Shown in pieces: positions 17,031 to 26,404 of a stretch of 64,000 nt of DNA (the stretch's first letter is position 1; each line of letters opens with the position of its first letter). The notes under the pieces are model-generated. The model made no database searches. It had not been told where the DNA came from and worked only from the letters and a program-made list of their open reading frames with translations. The position numbers and the translations under genes are program-made. The stretch is from Mesorhizobium sp. AR07 (GTDB lineage Bacteria > Pseudomonadota > Alphaproteobacteria > Rhizobiales > Rhizobiaceae), in NCBI RefSeq assembly GCF_024746815.1, contig NZ_CP080525.1, positions 2,294,001 to 2,358,000 on the forward strand, in the 5' to 3' direction.

Positions 17031-17438
17031 CTGTTTGGAAGTGCGCTCGCAACGAGAGCGCGTGCCGCGCATTTTCGATGCATGACATAGACCCTTTTCA
17101 GGGCAATCAACGATGCGCTGTTCCTCGCTTGTCTCCGGAGTTTACGGTCGATGCAAGGTTCTCGATCTCAGTCGACCAATTAAATGCAAGGGTGGCGATA
17201 AGCCGGAGCGAGCCCCGCAGCAGTGTCAGCCGTCAACTTGTCGGCGCCCTAGAAACCCACGCCGCGGCAAAAACAGGTCACCGCGGCAAAGGCACTTCAA
17301 TGAAAAAGGTGAACCCGGTTCCGCCAACAAGAAACAGGCACAGGAATACGGATGCTTGCGAATGCGTTGAAGCTGTCAGGAGTGACACTGATCGATCCGG
17401 TTCAGTGACGCTCAAAACGACCCAAAAGGAAATCAACC

Positions 17439-17669
17439 ATGAAAAAGTCCCTCCTCTCCGCCCTCGGTCTTGCGTTCGCGCTCGCTGTCTCGATGCCGGT
17501 CCTCGGCACCAGCAACGCCAATGCCGCTATGAACAAGGCCCCTGCAGCGACGACCGCAACCACCAGCCAGCCAGGTTCGGACGCTATGGCGACGAAGCAT
17601 GTCAAGAAACACGTCAAGAAACATAAGAAGCACGTCAAGAAGCACACCATAGCCAAGAAGGCCTACTAA
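17439..17669 (+). CDS. Small exported Lys/His-rich protein
   Basis: A 76-residue protein with a signal peptide (about 1-31, ending ANAA) and a highly basic C-terminus built of HVKKHVKKHKKHVKKH repeats. Such tails could bind nucleic acid, phosphate groups or metal ions; the function is unknown. The GGAAATCAACC before the ATG is a fair ribosome site. A near-consensus GGAAT-N18-GTT (17343-17368) stands 70 bp upstream, so it may belong to the same stress group. A terminator follows. Confidence 0.7.
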   Translation: MKKSLLSALGLAFALAVSMPVLGTSNANAAMNKAPAATTATTSQPGSDAMATKHVKKHVKKHKKHVKKHTIAKKAY

Positions 17670-17697
17670 GGCGCTCTCTGAACGTCCTGTTTTATGA

Positions 17698-17733
17698 GCC
17701 GCTCCGGCTTAAATTTGGTTGGAGCGGCCTGTT
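17698..17733 (+). terminator. Rho-independent terminator after the Lys/His-rich gene
   Basis: GCCGCTCC (17698-17705) pairs with GGAGCGGC (17721-17728), followed by CTGTTCT, about 30 bp past the stop codon at 17669. Confidence 0.65.
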
Positions 17734-17788
17734 CTATTCCGCGCGACAGAAATCTTCGCGCATCATCCGTGGCTAGGAGCTGGAAGCG

Positions 17789-19188
17789 TTACGATACGGG
17801 AGAACTTTCATTTCTCGCGAGAACGGTCAGCGGCAGCCGGACGATGAAGGTTGTCCCGGTCCCGGCCGATGCCTTGGCGAGTGTTCCTCCAAGCTGCTGG
17901 GCGAAAGCATCGATGAACCGCGATCCCATGCCCGTTTCTGCGCCAGCCGGATTCATGCCGATGCCGTTGTCCTCGACGGTAAGGGTGACCTCGCCGTCGC
18001 GCCGCTGGAAGCCCAGAGTGATGCGGCCCGTGCCTTTTGGAAACGCGTATTTGATCGCATTGGTCGCAAGCTCGTTGACCATCAGGCCGAGCGGAACAGC
18101 ATGATCGGCCATGATCGTAAGCGGTTCGGCTTCGACGGTGATCTCAATCCCGGAATGTTGGCCAAGAAGGCTTGAGCGGATGCTGGACGCAATACCCTCG
18201 AGATAGGCCTCGACTTCGATTGGCCCGAAGGCACTCGATTTGGCGATCACGTCGTAGAGTTCGGCGACCGCGCTGATGCGTGCATAGCCCTATAGCCTTC
18301 CACGCACGGATCGGCCGCCCGCCGGAGTTCGTAGCTCACAAAGGACGAGATGACCTGCAAGCTGTTCTTGATCCGGTGTGCCAATTCGGCGGCCAGAACA
18401 TTCCGGTGACGGTCAAACAGCGTTTCCTTGGTGGCATCCTCGAAAACGAGGAGAAGCTGCGTGCCCTGGTTGCCTGGAACCTGTATCTTGCGGGCGTACA
18501 GTTTGAAGATGCGATGTCCGAGCAGCGGAAATTCGTCCTCGAGCAGGAAGTCGTCGAATGGCCGATCGTCCGGCACGACGTGGTCGAGCAAGGCGTGCAG
18601 CGCCGCGACATCCCACTGGCCCTGCTTGAGGTCTTCGAGACGCTTGCCGACAACATCTTCCGCGCTGTCCCCGAACATCAGCACGAAGTTCCGGCTTGCG
18701 GTGACGATCCGCATGTCGGAATCCAGAATGACAAGAGGATCCCGCACGGTATCGGCGATGGTCTGGCCCAGGCGCAGATTGATCGTCGCCTTGCGTTGTT
18801 CATTGCGCAATTCCGTCACGTCGTCGATCGTCAGGAGAAAGAAATCGAAGCTCATTCCGGGGCGGTGAACCTTACGGGCGTTGAGAAGCATCGTCTTCGG
18901 ACCCACATCCGGGAAGACGTGCTCGACCTCGTAAGCCTCGACGGTGGTTTTCTGCGGAAGGATCTCCTCCAGCAGCACGCGCAACGCCGGAATGTCCCAC
19001 TGGCCATTGCCCAGATCGTAGAGACGGCGGCCAATGGTCGTCTCGGCCGCCGTCGCGAACATCGAATAAAAGGCGTTGTTGGCCGAAACGACGGTTAGTT
19101 CGGCATCAAGAACCAGAAGCCCGTCACGAACCGTCTCGACGATGTCTTGAGCCGAGACGTCGCTCAAATTGAAACCTGAAGTTGACAT
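17789..19188 (-). pseudogene. PAS-PAS-HisKA_2 sensor histidine kinase, frameshifted
   Basis: Two PAS domains (about residues 10-125 and 140-255; each has a TVRDxLLVLD-like start and a GQWD motif), then a HisKA_2-type phosphoacceptor region AELAHRIKNSLQVISSFVSY with the histidine at about 277, and, in another frame, an ATPase domain with NELATNAIKYAFPKG (N box), EDNGIGMNP (G1) and GMGSRFIDAFAQQLGG. The frames break near 18290, just after RAMHA. Family kinases are about 465 residues, so only a small indel separates them. The start at 19188 has GGGAGG upstream. HWE/HisKA_2 kinases are the usual inputs to PhyR, which activates EcfG; the location beside seven EcfG-type promoters is suggestive. It is either a recent null allele or a sequencing error. 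Confidence 0.8.
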
Positions 19189-19383
19189 GGGGCCTCCCAC
19201 CGCGCGTCCACGCCACTGATTTAATTGAACATATCAGTGCTTACGGGATAGGGATAGCGTGCCCCACGGGCAAAGGCGCGAGGTCCCATGCCTTGCCATC
19301 CAGCAAACTGGCTGTGGGGCCGATCGGGATCCGCCCGAGCCTCTATCTCACCAACCGCATCGAACACCATTTGAGCGATCACC

Positions 19384-20556
19384 TTAGTTTGGGAGTGCCT
19401 TGGTTTTGCCAGTCAATCTGGCTCCGATCGTCAGACTACTGGGGAACCGACCGACGAAAGCCTTCATCACCGCAGTGGAGTGAGGGAGGACGGCAATGCG
19501 TGCCAACACAGCGGCGGCGCGTATGCGGGTTGCGAATTGCTTGCTCCAGGCCTTCGAATAGCGACTGCCGGCGGCAATCCGCTCTGCCCGATCCCATCGG
19601 TCAAACCTCGCCAATTCGCTGGCCAATAGCCAGCTGGACTGCAAGGCCATGGAGATGCCTTCGGCTATGATGGGATGGGACTCGCCGGCAATGTTGCCGA
19701 CTCGAAATATGTCGTCGGCAAAACGCGGACGAATGCCAGGGCGTATGGGGCCGGCGGCGAGCCATTCGCCATCGAGCGTGGCGCCTCCGATCACGGAAAC
19801 TACACTCGGACATGATGCGAGGATGTGCGCATGAACGGCTTGGCCTGCCGACAAGGCGGCGCCGTTTTCACGTAGTCTGGTCAACAGATCGCGGCGTACG
19901 CAACATGACAGCGACATCCTGTCTTGGTCTGCCCAGACCATGCCGCCATAGCCGCCCGGAAATACCAGCAGGGGCATGAGGTCTTGGGCAAGCGAAGCTC
20001 CCTTGAAATGGGCCTTGAAGCCAAAGAGATCGTGGGGCGTAATGCTTTTTGGGAGATTGGTTGGAAGCCTCCCCTGCTCCCAGGAGCCATGCGCGGCAAT
20101 CACGACTGGCGCAACGACAACTGTCTGGTCGTCCTTGGTGGTGATCCGGACAGCTGCGTTCTCGCCATCGCTGGTAATCTCCACCGCCCGCCAAGGCTGA
20201 AGGACGACGGCTCCGGCATTGCGGGCCGCGTCCAAGAGGATGCCATCCAAGACGTCGCGCCCAAGCGCACGCCCAAAAGCGTCTCCCGCGGCCTGCGGCA
20301 TGCCCGCGTCTATGCCCGGGCCTGATGCGAACAGCGCAACTCGCTTGACTTCCGGGCCTGCTTTGGCGCGAACCGCGGCGCCTGCCCCCAAACGGTCCAA
20401 CAGGTCCAGATTGACTGCCGACATGAATTCGCCGCAGACCTTGCGGCGCGGGAACTCACTTCTTTCGATGATGGCGACAGAGCGCCCCTGGCCGCGCAAA
20501 GCCAAGGCGGCCGACGAGCCGCTTGGTCCGGCGCCTATGACGATGGCATCGAACAT
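19384..20556 (-). CDS. FAD-dependent oxidoreductase of the type III PKS operon
   Basis: A 390-residue flavoprotein of the geranylgeranyl reductase / aromatic hydroxylase superfamily. The FAD-binding GAGPSGSSAALALRGQG motif is at residues 8-24, followed by ERSEFPRRKVCGEF, and GNIAGESHPIIAEGISMALQ (the second FAD motif) lies near 310. It is the third gene of an operon: its start overlaps the end of the methyltransferase gene by 22 bp. In similar operons this enzyme is thought to oxidise the polyketide product. The exact reaction is not known. Confidence 0.85.
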   Translation of the reverse strand: MFDAIVIGAGPSGSSAALALRGQGRSVAIIERSEFPRRKVCGEFMSAVNLDLLDRLGAGAAVRAKAGPEVKRVALFASGPGIDAGMPQAAGDAFGRALGRDVLDGILLDAARNAGAVVLQPWRAVEITSDGENAAVRITTKDDQTVVVAPVVIAAHGSWEQGRLPTNLPKSITPHDLFGFKAHFKGASLAQDLMPLLVFPGGYGGMVWADQDRMSLSCCVRRDLLTRLRENGAALSAGQAVHAHILASCPSVVSVIGGATLDGEWLAAGPIRPGIRPRFADDIFRVGNIAGESHPIIAEGISMALQSSWLLASELARFDRWDRAERIAAGSRYSKAWSKQFATRIRAAAVLARIAVLPHSTAVMKAFVGRFPSSLTIGARLTGKTKALPN

Positions 20557-21287
20557 GGGAGAACCCCTTCCGCAGCGCTGTCGATGACGCGGAAGGCGTG
20601 AGTGAAAGGGCCGATCCTGCGTTCTTCACACTGCTGCGTAAAACCCGAGGGCCACAGACTGGAAAGTTCATTGCCGGTGAAACCCGCGCGGACGCTTGCC
20701 GCCGCATCGTGCATGGTGACCTGGTTTGCACCGATAAAACGCAGGAGCGAGCACGCTCTCAAGGCGATGCCGTTTCGGCTTGGCTCGGTGGCGAGGAAGA
20801 TCGGTGCCAGATGGCGTAGCGCTGCGAACAGAACCTTCAAGTCGGCGTCGGAAAAATGGTGCAGGAACAGATTGGCCGAGACAACGTCGTACGCGCCGGC
20901 GCCGGAATTTGCGATCCAGTCAAAGACGTCATCGGTGATAGTTTGAACCCGCCAACCAAGTACGGCGAAATCCGCGCGCCGTTTGTCGGTGATGAGATTG
21001 ACCTGGTCGAGCATGATCAGGTCCACATCGGTCCAGTTCCTGGTGAGGCGCCTTGCAACAGAGAGCATGAACGCCCCGTCGCCGGACCCGATCTCCAAAA
21101 TCCTGGTCGAGCTCTTGCGTATGTTTGCCTTCAACAGGCCGGACATAATCGTGCTCTGAAACATCAGCGCGTTTATCCAAACAAGATCGCGCCGGGAGCC
21201 GATTGCCCTGGGATCGTCGGGAGGCAAGCTATCAAGCAGCTCTGGCTCGATCCGCCGGCGGTCGAGATCGTTGATCAATTCAGGCAC
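20535..21287 (-). CDS. Class I SAM-dependent methyltransferase of the PKS operon
   Basis: A 250-residue methyltransferase with motif I ILEIGSGDGAFMLSVARRL (about residues 64-82), an acidic DLIMLDQ after strand 2 and the SANLFLHHF segment near 140. These place it with O- or C-methyltransferases acting on small molecules. Its start overlaps the end of the polyketide synthase gene by 8 bp, and its own end overlaps the next gene, so translation of the three genes is likely coupled. The natural role would be methylation of the polyketide ring; inferred from the context. Confidence 0.83.
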   Translation of the reverse strand: MPELINDLDRRRIEPELLDSLPPDDPRAIGSRRDLVWINALMFQSTIMSGLLKANIRKSSTRILEIGSGDGAFMLSVARRLTRNWTDVDLIMLDQVNLITDKRRADFAVLGWRVQTITDDVFDWIANSGAGAYDVVSANLFLHHFSDADLKVLFAALRHLAPIFLATEPSRNGIALRACSLLRFIGANQVTMHDAAASVRAGFTGNELSSLWPSGFTQQCEERRIGPFTHAFRVIDSAAEGVLPCSMPSS

Positions 21288-22362
21288 TGCCAGCTGTGTG
21301 GAACATCATCGTCTCCGCTGTCAGGCCGGGTCCGAATGCCATGGCACAACCCACGCGGTCTTCCGTGAACTCGCGCAGCATTCGCTCAAGCACGAACATG
21401 ACCGTGGCTGAAGACATGTTTCCGTTTTCGCGAAGGACCTCGCGCGACAGCAATAACGCATCGGGATGGAGATTCAACGCGCGCTCCACAGCGTCGAGAA
21501 TGGAGCGGCCACCTGGGTGAACAGCCCAAAGATCGACGTTCTCGACGCTCATGTTCCCCAGAATGCTGCCGATGCCTGTGCCGAGCGCACTTTGAATTGC
21601 GCTAGGAACCTGTCCCGACAAAAACATGTCGAACCCGTCGTCGTGTATGCTCCACGTCATGAGTTCGCGACCTTCGGCGGCGACGATCGCGTGAAATCTG
21701 TCGAGACCGATCCCGAACGGGCGGGCGGTCACCGACGCGGCCGCGCAGCCATCACCCCACAGGCAGAAGGACAGCAGTTTTTCGAGATCGCTGGTCTCCT
21801 TGAGGTGGAGCGTACAGAGTTCAATACAGACGATCACAACGTGAGCCGCAGGCTCGGACCGGATGATGTGCCGTGCCAGCTTGAGCGCGTTGATTGCCGC
21901 GTAGCATCCCATGAAGCCAACGATCGTGCGCTCGACGGAGGTCGGCAAATCGCATCGGGCGAGGATCTCCAGATCGATACCGGGGGCGGAGAAACCCGTG
22001 CACGTCGTTACGATTAAATGCGTGACGCTCGTCCTGTCTTCATCGCGAAGGAGCCGCTCCACGGCTTGCTGGGCTAGAACTGGCGCAGCGGCTGCAAACA
22101 TCTCCATGCGCGTCGCCGTTCCTGGAAACGCGCCTCGCCTAAAAACGCCCGCCATGTCCACACTCGGACCCTCAGGATCATCGGCTGGCGCAAAGCACGA
22201 ATAGCGATGTTCGATCCCGCCCTTGTCCGCCATGCGATTGAAAATCGCGCGGCGACGGGAATCTGCAGCCAGCTGGGAGCCAGCAAATTGCAGGAAAAAC
22301 CTGTGAACACCGTGGTCAGGGACGGCAGTTGCAATTCGGTTGATGAAAGCTTGAGCGCACAT
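21280..22362 (-). CDS. Type III polyketide synthase (chalcone/stilbene synthase family)
   Basis: A 360-residue homodimer-type condensing enzyme. The catalytic Cys is in GFMGCYAAINALKLA (about residue 155), the His in WAVHPGGRSILDA (about 289) and the Asn in ENGNMSSATVMF (about 322), so the triad is intact. Substrate pocket residues cannot be read reliably. The start at 22362 gives normal family length; the frame stays open 67 codons upstream but without similarity. It is the first gene of a three-gene operon with a methyltransferase and FAD oxidoreductase. Products of such enzymes are alkylresorcinols, pyrones or phloroglucinols; which one is made here is unknown. Confidence 0.9.
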   Translation of the reverse strand: MCAQAFINRIATAVPDHGVHRFFLQFAGSQLAADSRRRAIFNRMADKGGIEHRYSCFAPADDPEGPSVDMAGVFRRGAFPGTATRMEMFAAAAPVLAQQAVERLLRDEDRTSVTHLIVTTCTGFSAPGIDLEILARCDLPTSVERTIVGFMGCYAAINALKLARHIIRSEPAAHVVIVCIELCTLHLKETSDLEKLLSFCLWGDGCAAASVTARPFGIGLDRFHAIVAAEGRELMTWSIHDDGFDMFLSGQVPSAIQSALGTGIGSILGNMSVENVDLWAVHPGGRSILDAVERALNLHPDALLLSREVLRENGNMSSATVMFVLERMLREFTEDRVGCAMAFGPGLTAETMMFHTAGSA

Positions 22363-23016
22363 TTTTCCCTGGCTTGCAGCCGCAAGCCTGTGGTCACCGA
22401 GGAAAGCGCCACGTGTTGGAGGCTTGCTGTGGATCTGCGCCTCAACTGCGATGGCAAACTCTATTGTCGTAAACGCACGGAACCCACAAAGGCTTCCCCT
22501 GCACCCCCGCTCGTCATCAAATTCCATTGTTGCCCTGCTGGGCATGCAGTGTCGGCGCACCAAGCCGATCCATCAAGCCTGGCAGGTGGCGGCCGCGATG
22601 AGCTGCTGGCAAGAAGAAAGAAGTCCATGTGGCTAAGAGATCGGCGATTCGCCAAATTGGCCGCAAACCCATCGGAAAGCTCGCCAGGACCGAAAGCCAG
22701 ACCGCGCGGCTATAGCGCTGGCCACCTCCTTCTGAAGGCATTCCGGCGGCCCTGTTGCGAACGCTCGACCGCAAATGTAGGCGCGTCGTCCCTCGATTGG
22801 GTGGGTAGGGGCGGGAATGCGACCCGCCAACGCATATAACCACAGAGAGCCGAAGACCCAATCAATTGTCCGCTGGGCTCCCGTCGCCGCCTCAATACCC
22901 GGCGCCCTAACCGGATGCTTACGCCCAAATGGCTATTTCTTTTGATCCGTCATCTCGCCGTTTTCTGGTTCACGTCAATAGGCCAATATGACCAACTTGG
23001 ATCTCAGCCGCTCCAC
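22363..23016. other. Gene-free stretch upstream of the PKS operon
   Basis: No gene supported. The PKS operon promoter should lie at the left side, but no clear box is visible. Confidence 0.4.
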
Positions 23017-24225
23017 TTACTGACCTCTCTGAATTTCCAGCGCTACCTCTGCTGGCGGATGGTGCAGAGCTGACGAGGGGGCACCTTTTAGGTATACGTC
23101 GAAGAAAGTGTGCACGTAGTAGCTTGTTATGGAGAGCTGTTGGCGTCCGTCGATACCGATGACGCCCAGCATACGGAGCACCCGCTGCAATCGCTGGCTC
23201 TTCACCAAAGCACCGTCGCTGAACCCGAAATGATTCGCGCCCCTAATAGCAACCCAAAGCCGTTTTTCAGGCGAAAGCCGGTCATAGATGGCATGGATAT
23301 TGGCCTCAATGCGCCGTGCCGCCGGATCCGATGCTGCGCCATGGTCGCTCAGCAAGAACATGAACGGCTGGCGTAGTCCCTCGTTAATGACGCTTCCATA
23401 AGGTGCTCCATCGATATCGATGCCCGCCTTGCATCGGGAATCCTCATGGCAGAACTGCGCCGCGGCAGCACCTCCGAGCGAATGGCCGAAGACCCCCACC
23501 CGCTGTAAATCGAGCCGCCCAGTGAATCTGCCCGCGGGATCGGCAGTATTGAGGTGCTCCAGTTGATCGAGCGCGAATGCCATGTCCGAAGTCCATGCAG
23601 CCAGCAGCTTCTGGATCATGTGTTCCTGTTCAGCGCCGGAGACGATGTCGGGGTTGTTCTCTGGTGTTCTCGTTACCACGCGCCCATCGGGGAAAACGAC
23701 CACGGCTGTCCGGAACGACGCATCGAAACCCACTACGACGTAGCCATGGCTGGCGAGATCTTCGGCGAGCGTCGAATACTCAGCTGTCAATGCAGCCAAC
23801 CCGGCTCGCATGATTACTACCGGGTAGGTTTTCTGTTGGGAGGAAAGCTCCGGATCTAGCAAGCTATGCACGCGGACGCGTGATAAATCGCGCGTTATGA
23901 ATTGGGTGATCAGGACTCCGCGTTCACGCTCAACGGCAGCGCGCCAAGCGGTAGGAAGATAGTCCGTCGTAGCGCGAGACCGCACATTGACCGACGGGTA
24001 CCAGATCCAGGCAACGAGCTCTCGCCGGGTCCCTGGAACTGGTGCCAGCGGGTCGGTCTGCGCAGCGTCGTTCCAGGTGTAAATCGTCCGGCCGACCGCA
24101 AAGGGACCTGTCGGATGGGGAAGCCAGGTCTCGGCCTTGTGCTCTCCCCAAAGAAGCCAGAGCAAGCCAGCCGCACCCATCAGGACCATCACGACCAATC
24201 CGACGAGTCCCTTGCGCATCCACAT
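23017..24225 (-). CDS. Membrane-anchored alpha/beta hydrolase (PAF acetylhydrolase-like)
   Basis: A 402-residue enzyme. The N-terminus is a single hydrophobic anchor (residues 8-25), so the body is probably periplasmic. The nucleophile elbow GHSLGG is near residue 247, a possible acid Asp in GIDIDGAPYG near 267 and the His in ANHFGFSD near 332; this layout fits the platelet-activating-factor acetylhydrolase-like subgroup, which cleaves short esters or modified acyl lipids. An alternative start two codons downstream (MRKG) is possible. It is monocistronic by context. Confidence 0.83.
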   Translation of the reverse strand: MWMRKGLVGLVVMVLMGAAGLLWLLWGEHKAETWLPHPTGPFAVGRTIYTWNDAAQTDPLAPVPGTRRELVAWIWYPSVNVRSRATTDYLPTAWRAAVERERGVLITQFITRDLSRVRVHSLLDPELSSQQKTYPVVIMRAGLAALTAEYSTLAEDLASHGYVVVGFDASFRTAVVVFPDGRVVTRTPENNPDIVSGAEQEHMIQKLLAAWTSDMAFALDQLEHLNTADPAGRFTGRLDLQRVGVFGHSLGGAAAAQFCHEDSRCKAGIDIDGAPYGSVINEGLRQPFMFLLSDHGAASDPAARRIEANIHAIYDRLSPEKRLWVAIRGANHFGFSDGALVKSQRLQRVLRMLGVIGIDGRQQLSITSYYVHTFFDVYLKGAPSSALHHPPAEVALEIQRGQ

Positions 24226-24394
24226 GACCGTTCTCGTGTTCCACCATCGACGTAGTTCGGCTCGAATGGGCGCTCATGCCCACGTTATCAAGCGTACAGG
24301 TACAGGCCAAGCTTCAGGCGAAACGCTCTGGTCGCACTATAAGGTTTAGGCAGCGGGCCAGGCATAGACGTAGGCGCGGTGAGACCGACTGAAC

Positions 24395-24658
24395 ATGTCG
24401 GAGAGCATCCTCCCGCAGCAGAAGGCACCCAAGCTGATCGTCGTCACCGCCTTCCACCGCGATGAGACCGGCGACCTTCAGCCTGTCTTTGGGCCCGCAG
24501 AGCAGCAGGCCGAGGACCGGGCGATAAGAACAGCGAAAGGATTGACCGCGAAACATGCCGGTGTGATTGCGTGGTCGCGTGATGCCAACCCGATGCTTGG
24601 CGAAGACAGTGAGCCGACTACGTTCTTTGTTGGTCGCGATGTGCCCGACATGGAGTAA
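24395..24658 (+). CDS. Small conserved protein (paralogous to 27995 remnant)
   Basis: An 87-residue cytoplasmic protein: a PKLIVVTAFHRDETGDL strand-turn start, then a helical EDRAIRTAKGLTAKH segment and a C-terminal FFVGRDVPD. It is a recurrent small protein of Rhizobiales without known function. The order (PKLIVV.AF, then GP.EQQ.EDRAIRTAK) is repeated in the frameshifted copy at 27995-28164, so the family is duplicated here. Confidence 0.7.
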   Translation: MSESILPQQKAPKLIVVTAFHRDETGDLQPVFGPAEQQAEDRAIRTAKGLTAKHAGVIAWSRDANPMLGEDSEPTTFFVGRDVPDME

Positions 24659-24679
24659 CGGCTGGCCGTCAGGAACCCT

Positions 24680-24925
24680 CTAGACAGGAGGAAGGAACAT
24701 CTTCTCCTCCTTGGCAGCCGCCTCGAATGCCTTACGGGCCTCCTGAGGGGGCACCTCCTCGGCCAGAGCGGCCCTGCAAACGCTCACGGCGTAGGCCCAC
24801 TTAGGTCCCTTCTTGGTCCACTTCAGGAGTTGCTCGGAGGCCGCCTCGACGTGGCTGACCCCAAATCGGAGCCCAGGTCGGTCGGTCTTCACGTAGACCG
24901 GAGGGTTGAACCAATGAGAAGCCAT
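24680..24925 (-). CDS. DUF982 family protein
   Basis: An 81-residue protein starting with HWFNPPVYVKTDR and containing LLKWTKKGPKWAYAVSVCRA and a final ARKAFEAAAKEEKMFLPPV helix, the DUF982 layout. It is convergent with the small gene at 24395. It is a paralogue of the protein at 8544-8789. Function unknown. Confidence 0.78.
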   Translation of the reverse strand: MASHWFNPPVYVKTDRPGLRFGVSHVEAASEQLLKWTKKGPKWAYAVSVCRAALAEEVPPQEARKAFEAAAKEEKMFLPPV

Positions 24926-24954
24926 GGGGACTGTTCGCGGGGGCCGAAGGCGGA

Positions 24955-25152
24955 CTAGCGTCCCGGCCCAGTGACGTCCAGCTTGGCTCGCCTCCTGGCG
25001 TCCTGAAGGTTCAAAAGCTCAGCCACCTGGACGGCATTCTGTATGTCCATGGCCACCATGATGCGATCCTCACATCGCGGTTGGCCCGTGAAGACATCGT
25101 AGACGGTCCACATTCCGGGGTGCGTCTCGCGCAATGCGTAACGGTTTGGCAT
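24955..25152 (-). CDS. Small protein of the WTV-D-TG-P family
   Basis: A 65-residue cytoplasmic protein with GMWTVYDVFTGQP near the start and a helical AVQVAELLNLQDARR segment. I recognise the same pattern in two broken copies at 48316-48466 and 48729-48870, and use it to define the family. The ATG at 25152 has CAGGAG upstream, better than the ATG at 25203. Function unknown. Confidence 0.65.
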   Translation of the reverse strand: MPNRYALRETHPGMWTVYDVFTGQPRCEDRIMVAMDIQNAVQVAELLNLQDARRRAKLDVTGPGR

Positions 25153-25372
25153 TGAAGCAGCTCCTGGATGCTCTCCCGCGTATTGTACTCTTCCGGGTCC
25201 CAACCATCTAGTGGCGATGCCGAGCGCCGGATCACTCTAGGGTCGATCAGGCGACCGCTCCAATTTGCGTAACAGCGGACGGACTTCCCCGTGCCACCCC
25301 TTGTGGATGCAATGGGGCGGGTCTCACCGGGGCGTGCCCCGTGGCGCACGCGTGGCCGAGGGCGGCGTTTTT

Positions 25373-25594
25373 CTACCCGATGTGTGATGAGGCTCCAGCG
25401 GCCTTGATCAATTCGTCCTCGTCCCTCACCCCATGTTGGTAAGCGGCAACGATTTCCTCCGCTATGATTTCCGCCTCCAACGAATGGTCGTCTACCAGAC
25501 GTTGACGACATGCCGCGTCGAACGCACGACTCAATAGAGCCAACTCCTTGGCGCTCAGGATGCCGTATTTTAGTGCTTGGTCGGTAACGGACAT
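25373..25594 (-). CDS. Small helical protein of the local three-member family
   Basis: A 73-residue acidic helical protein with LLSRAFDAACRQRLVDDHSL and IIAEEIVAAYQHGVRDEDEL, which fits the pattern seen in the products of 9542-9781 and 58713-58937 (AF......G......E.....V......G...DEL). Function unknown. Unlike the other two, its 5' flank lacks the shared upstream element. Confidence 0.6.
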   Translation of the reverse strand: MSVTDQALKYGILSAKELALLSRAFDAACRQRLVDDHSLEAEIIAEEIVAAYQHGVRDEDELIKAAGASSHIG

Positions 25595-25799
25595 CGCCCA
25601 GTCCTCCGCAACCTAGGCTGAGGACGGTCAGCCCTGTCCTCAAGGCCCGGTTCCGATATTAGCACAATTGGCGTTCATGCGGATAATTTGGTCCAGCGAA
25701 GCGCACCCCCCCTGATAAGCGGCAACCTGCAACAGCCCTAGGCCCGTTCGGTCCGCCTACGTCGCGGGATCGGGCTAGGTCGAGACGTACTCGCCGTGT

Positions 25800-26378
25800 T
25801 CAATCTTGGTGGCCGCGCGCGAACTGGAGCGCCGTCATCGCCACGCGTCGCCCTAGATGGCGTGCGGTGGCAAGGTCGGCCTCGGGCGGTGCGAGATCGG
25901 GACCCTGGTCGACGTGCGACTGCGCAGCGGCGCCCAGCCAAAAGCCATGCCGATTGAGATCATCCTCGGACCCGAGTGAAGAGTTGTTGGCCGGGGGCAG
26001 GGCGAGATTGATCCAGTGCATGCCGTGCTGGGCCGCGAACAAGGCGATCTGTATCAGCGTGGAGAGCTTGTCGCCGGCCCGAGACCCGGAATTGGTGAAC
26101 CCGGCGGCGAGTTTGTCCTGCCAGCCGCCCCGGCTCATCACCGCATGGGAGCTGGCCTCGGCGAAGGCCTTGAAGCCGGCTGACGCGCTGGCGACATAGG
26201 TGGGCGCCCCGAAAATAATCGCCTCTGCGGTGTCGAGGTCTTCCCAGCGCATCTCGGCTTCATCGACATGCAAGAGCAAGGCTTGCACGCCCTCGATCTC
26301 CTCTACGCCCCGCCTGACCGCTTCGGCCTGCCGGGCCGTGTGGCCGTAGGTGCTATGGTAGACAATGGCGACGCGCAC
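25800..26378 (-). CDS. Flavodoxin-like NAD(P)H oxidoreductase (WrbA-like)
   Basis: A 192-residue flavoprotein with the FMN phosphate loop VYHSTYGHTARQAEAV at the N-terminus, GAPTYVASASAGFKAF (isoalloxazine loop) and GFTNSGSRAGDKLSTL. It belongs with flavodoxin / WrbA-type quinone oxidoreductases. I place the start at GTG 26378, preceded by GAGGAGA, since the ATG at 26408 overlaps the upstream gene. It begins 26 bp after the sigma factor stop and is thus in one operon with it. ECF41 sigma factors are usually encoded beside an oxidoreductase, epimerase or carboxymuconolactone decarboxylase, so this is probably the target. Confidence 0.82.
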   Translation of the reverse strand: MRVAIVYHSTYGHTARQAEAVRRGVEEIEGVQALLLHVDEAEMRWEDLDTAEAIIFGAPTYVASASAGFKAFAEASSHAVMSRGGWQDKLAAGFTNSGSRAGDKLSTLIQIALFAAQHGMHWINLALPPANNSSLGSEDDLNRHGFWLGAAAQSHVDQGPDLAPPEADLATARHLGRRVAMTALQFARGHQD

Positions 26379-26404
26379 AGCGCTCTCCTCATCACATGCC
26401 GGTG

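Noticed and set aside
17343..17368. GGAAT-N18-GTT as an eighth EcfG promoter
   Set aside because: The -35 box deviates in its last base, so it was mentioned but not counted with the seven perfect matches.
18280..19098. A 272-codon + strand frame
   Set aside because: It is antisense to the PAS part of the kinase gene.
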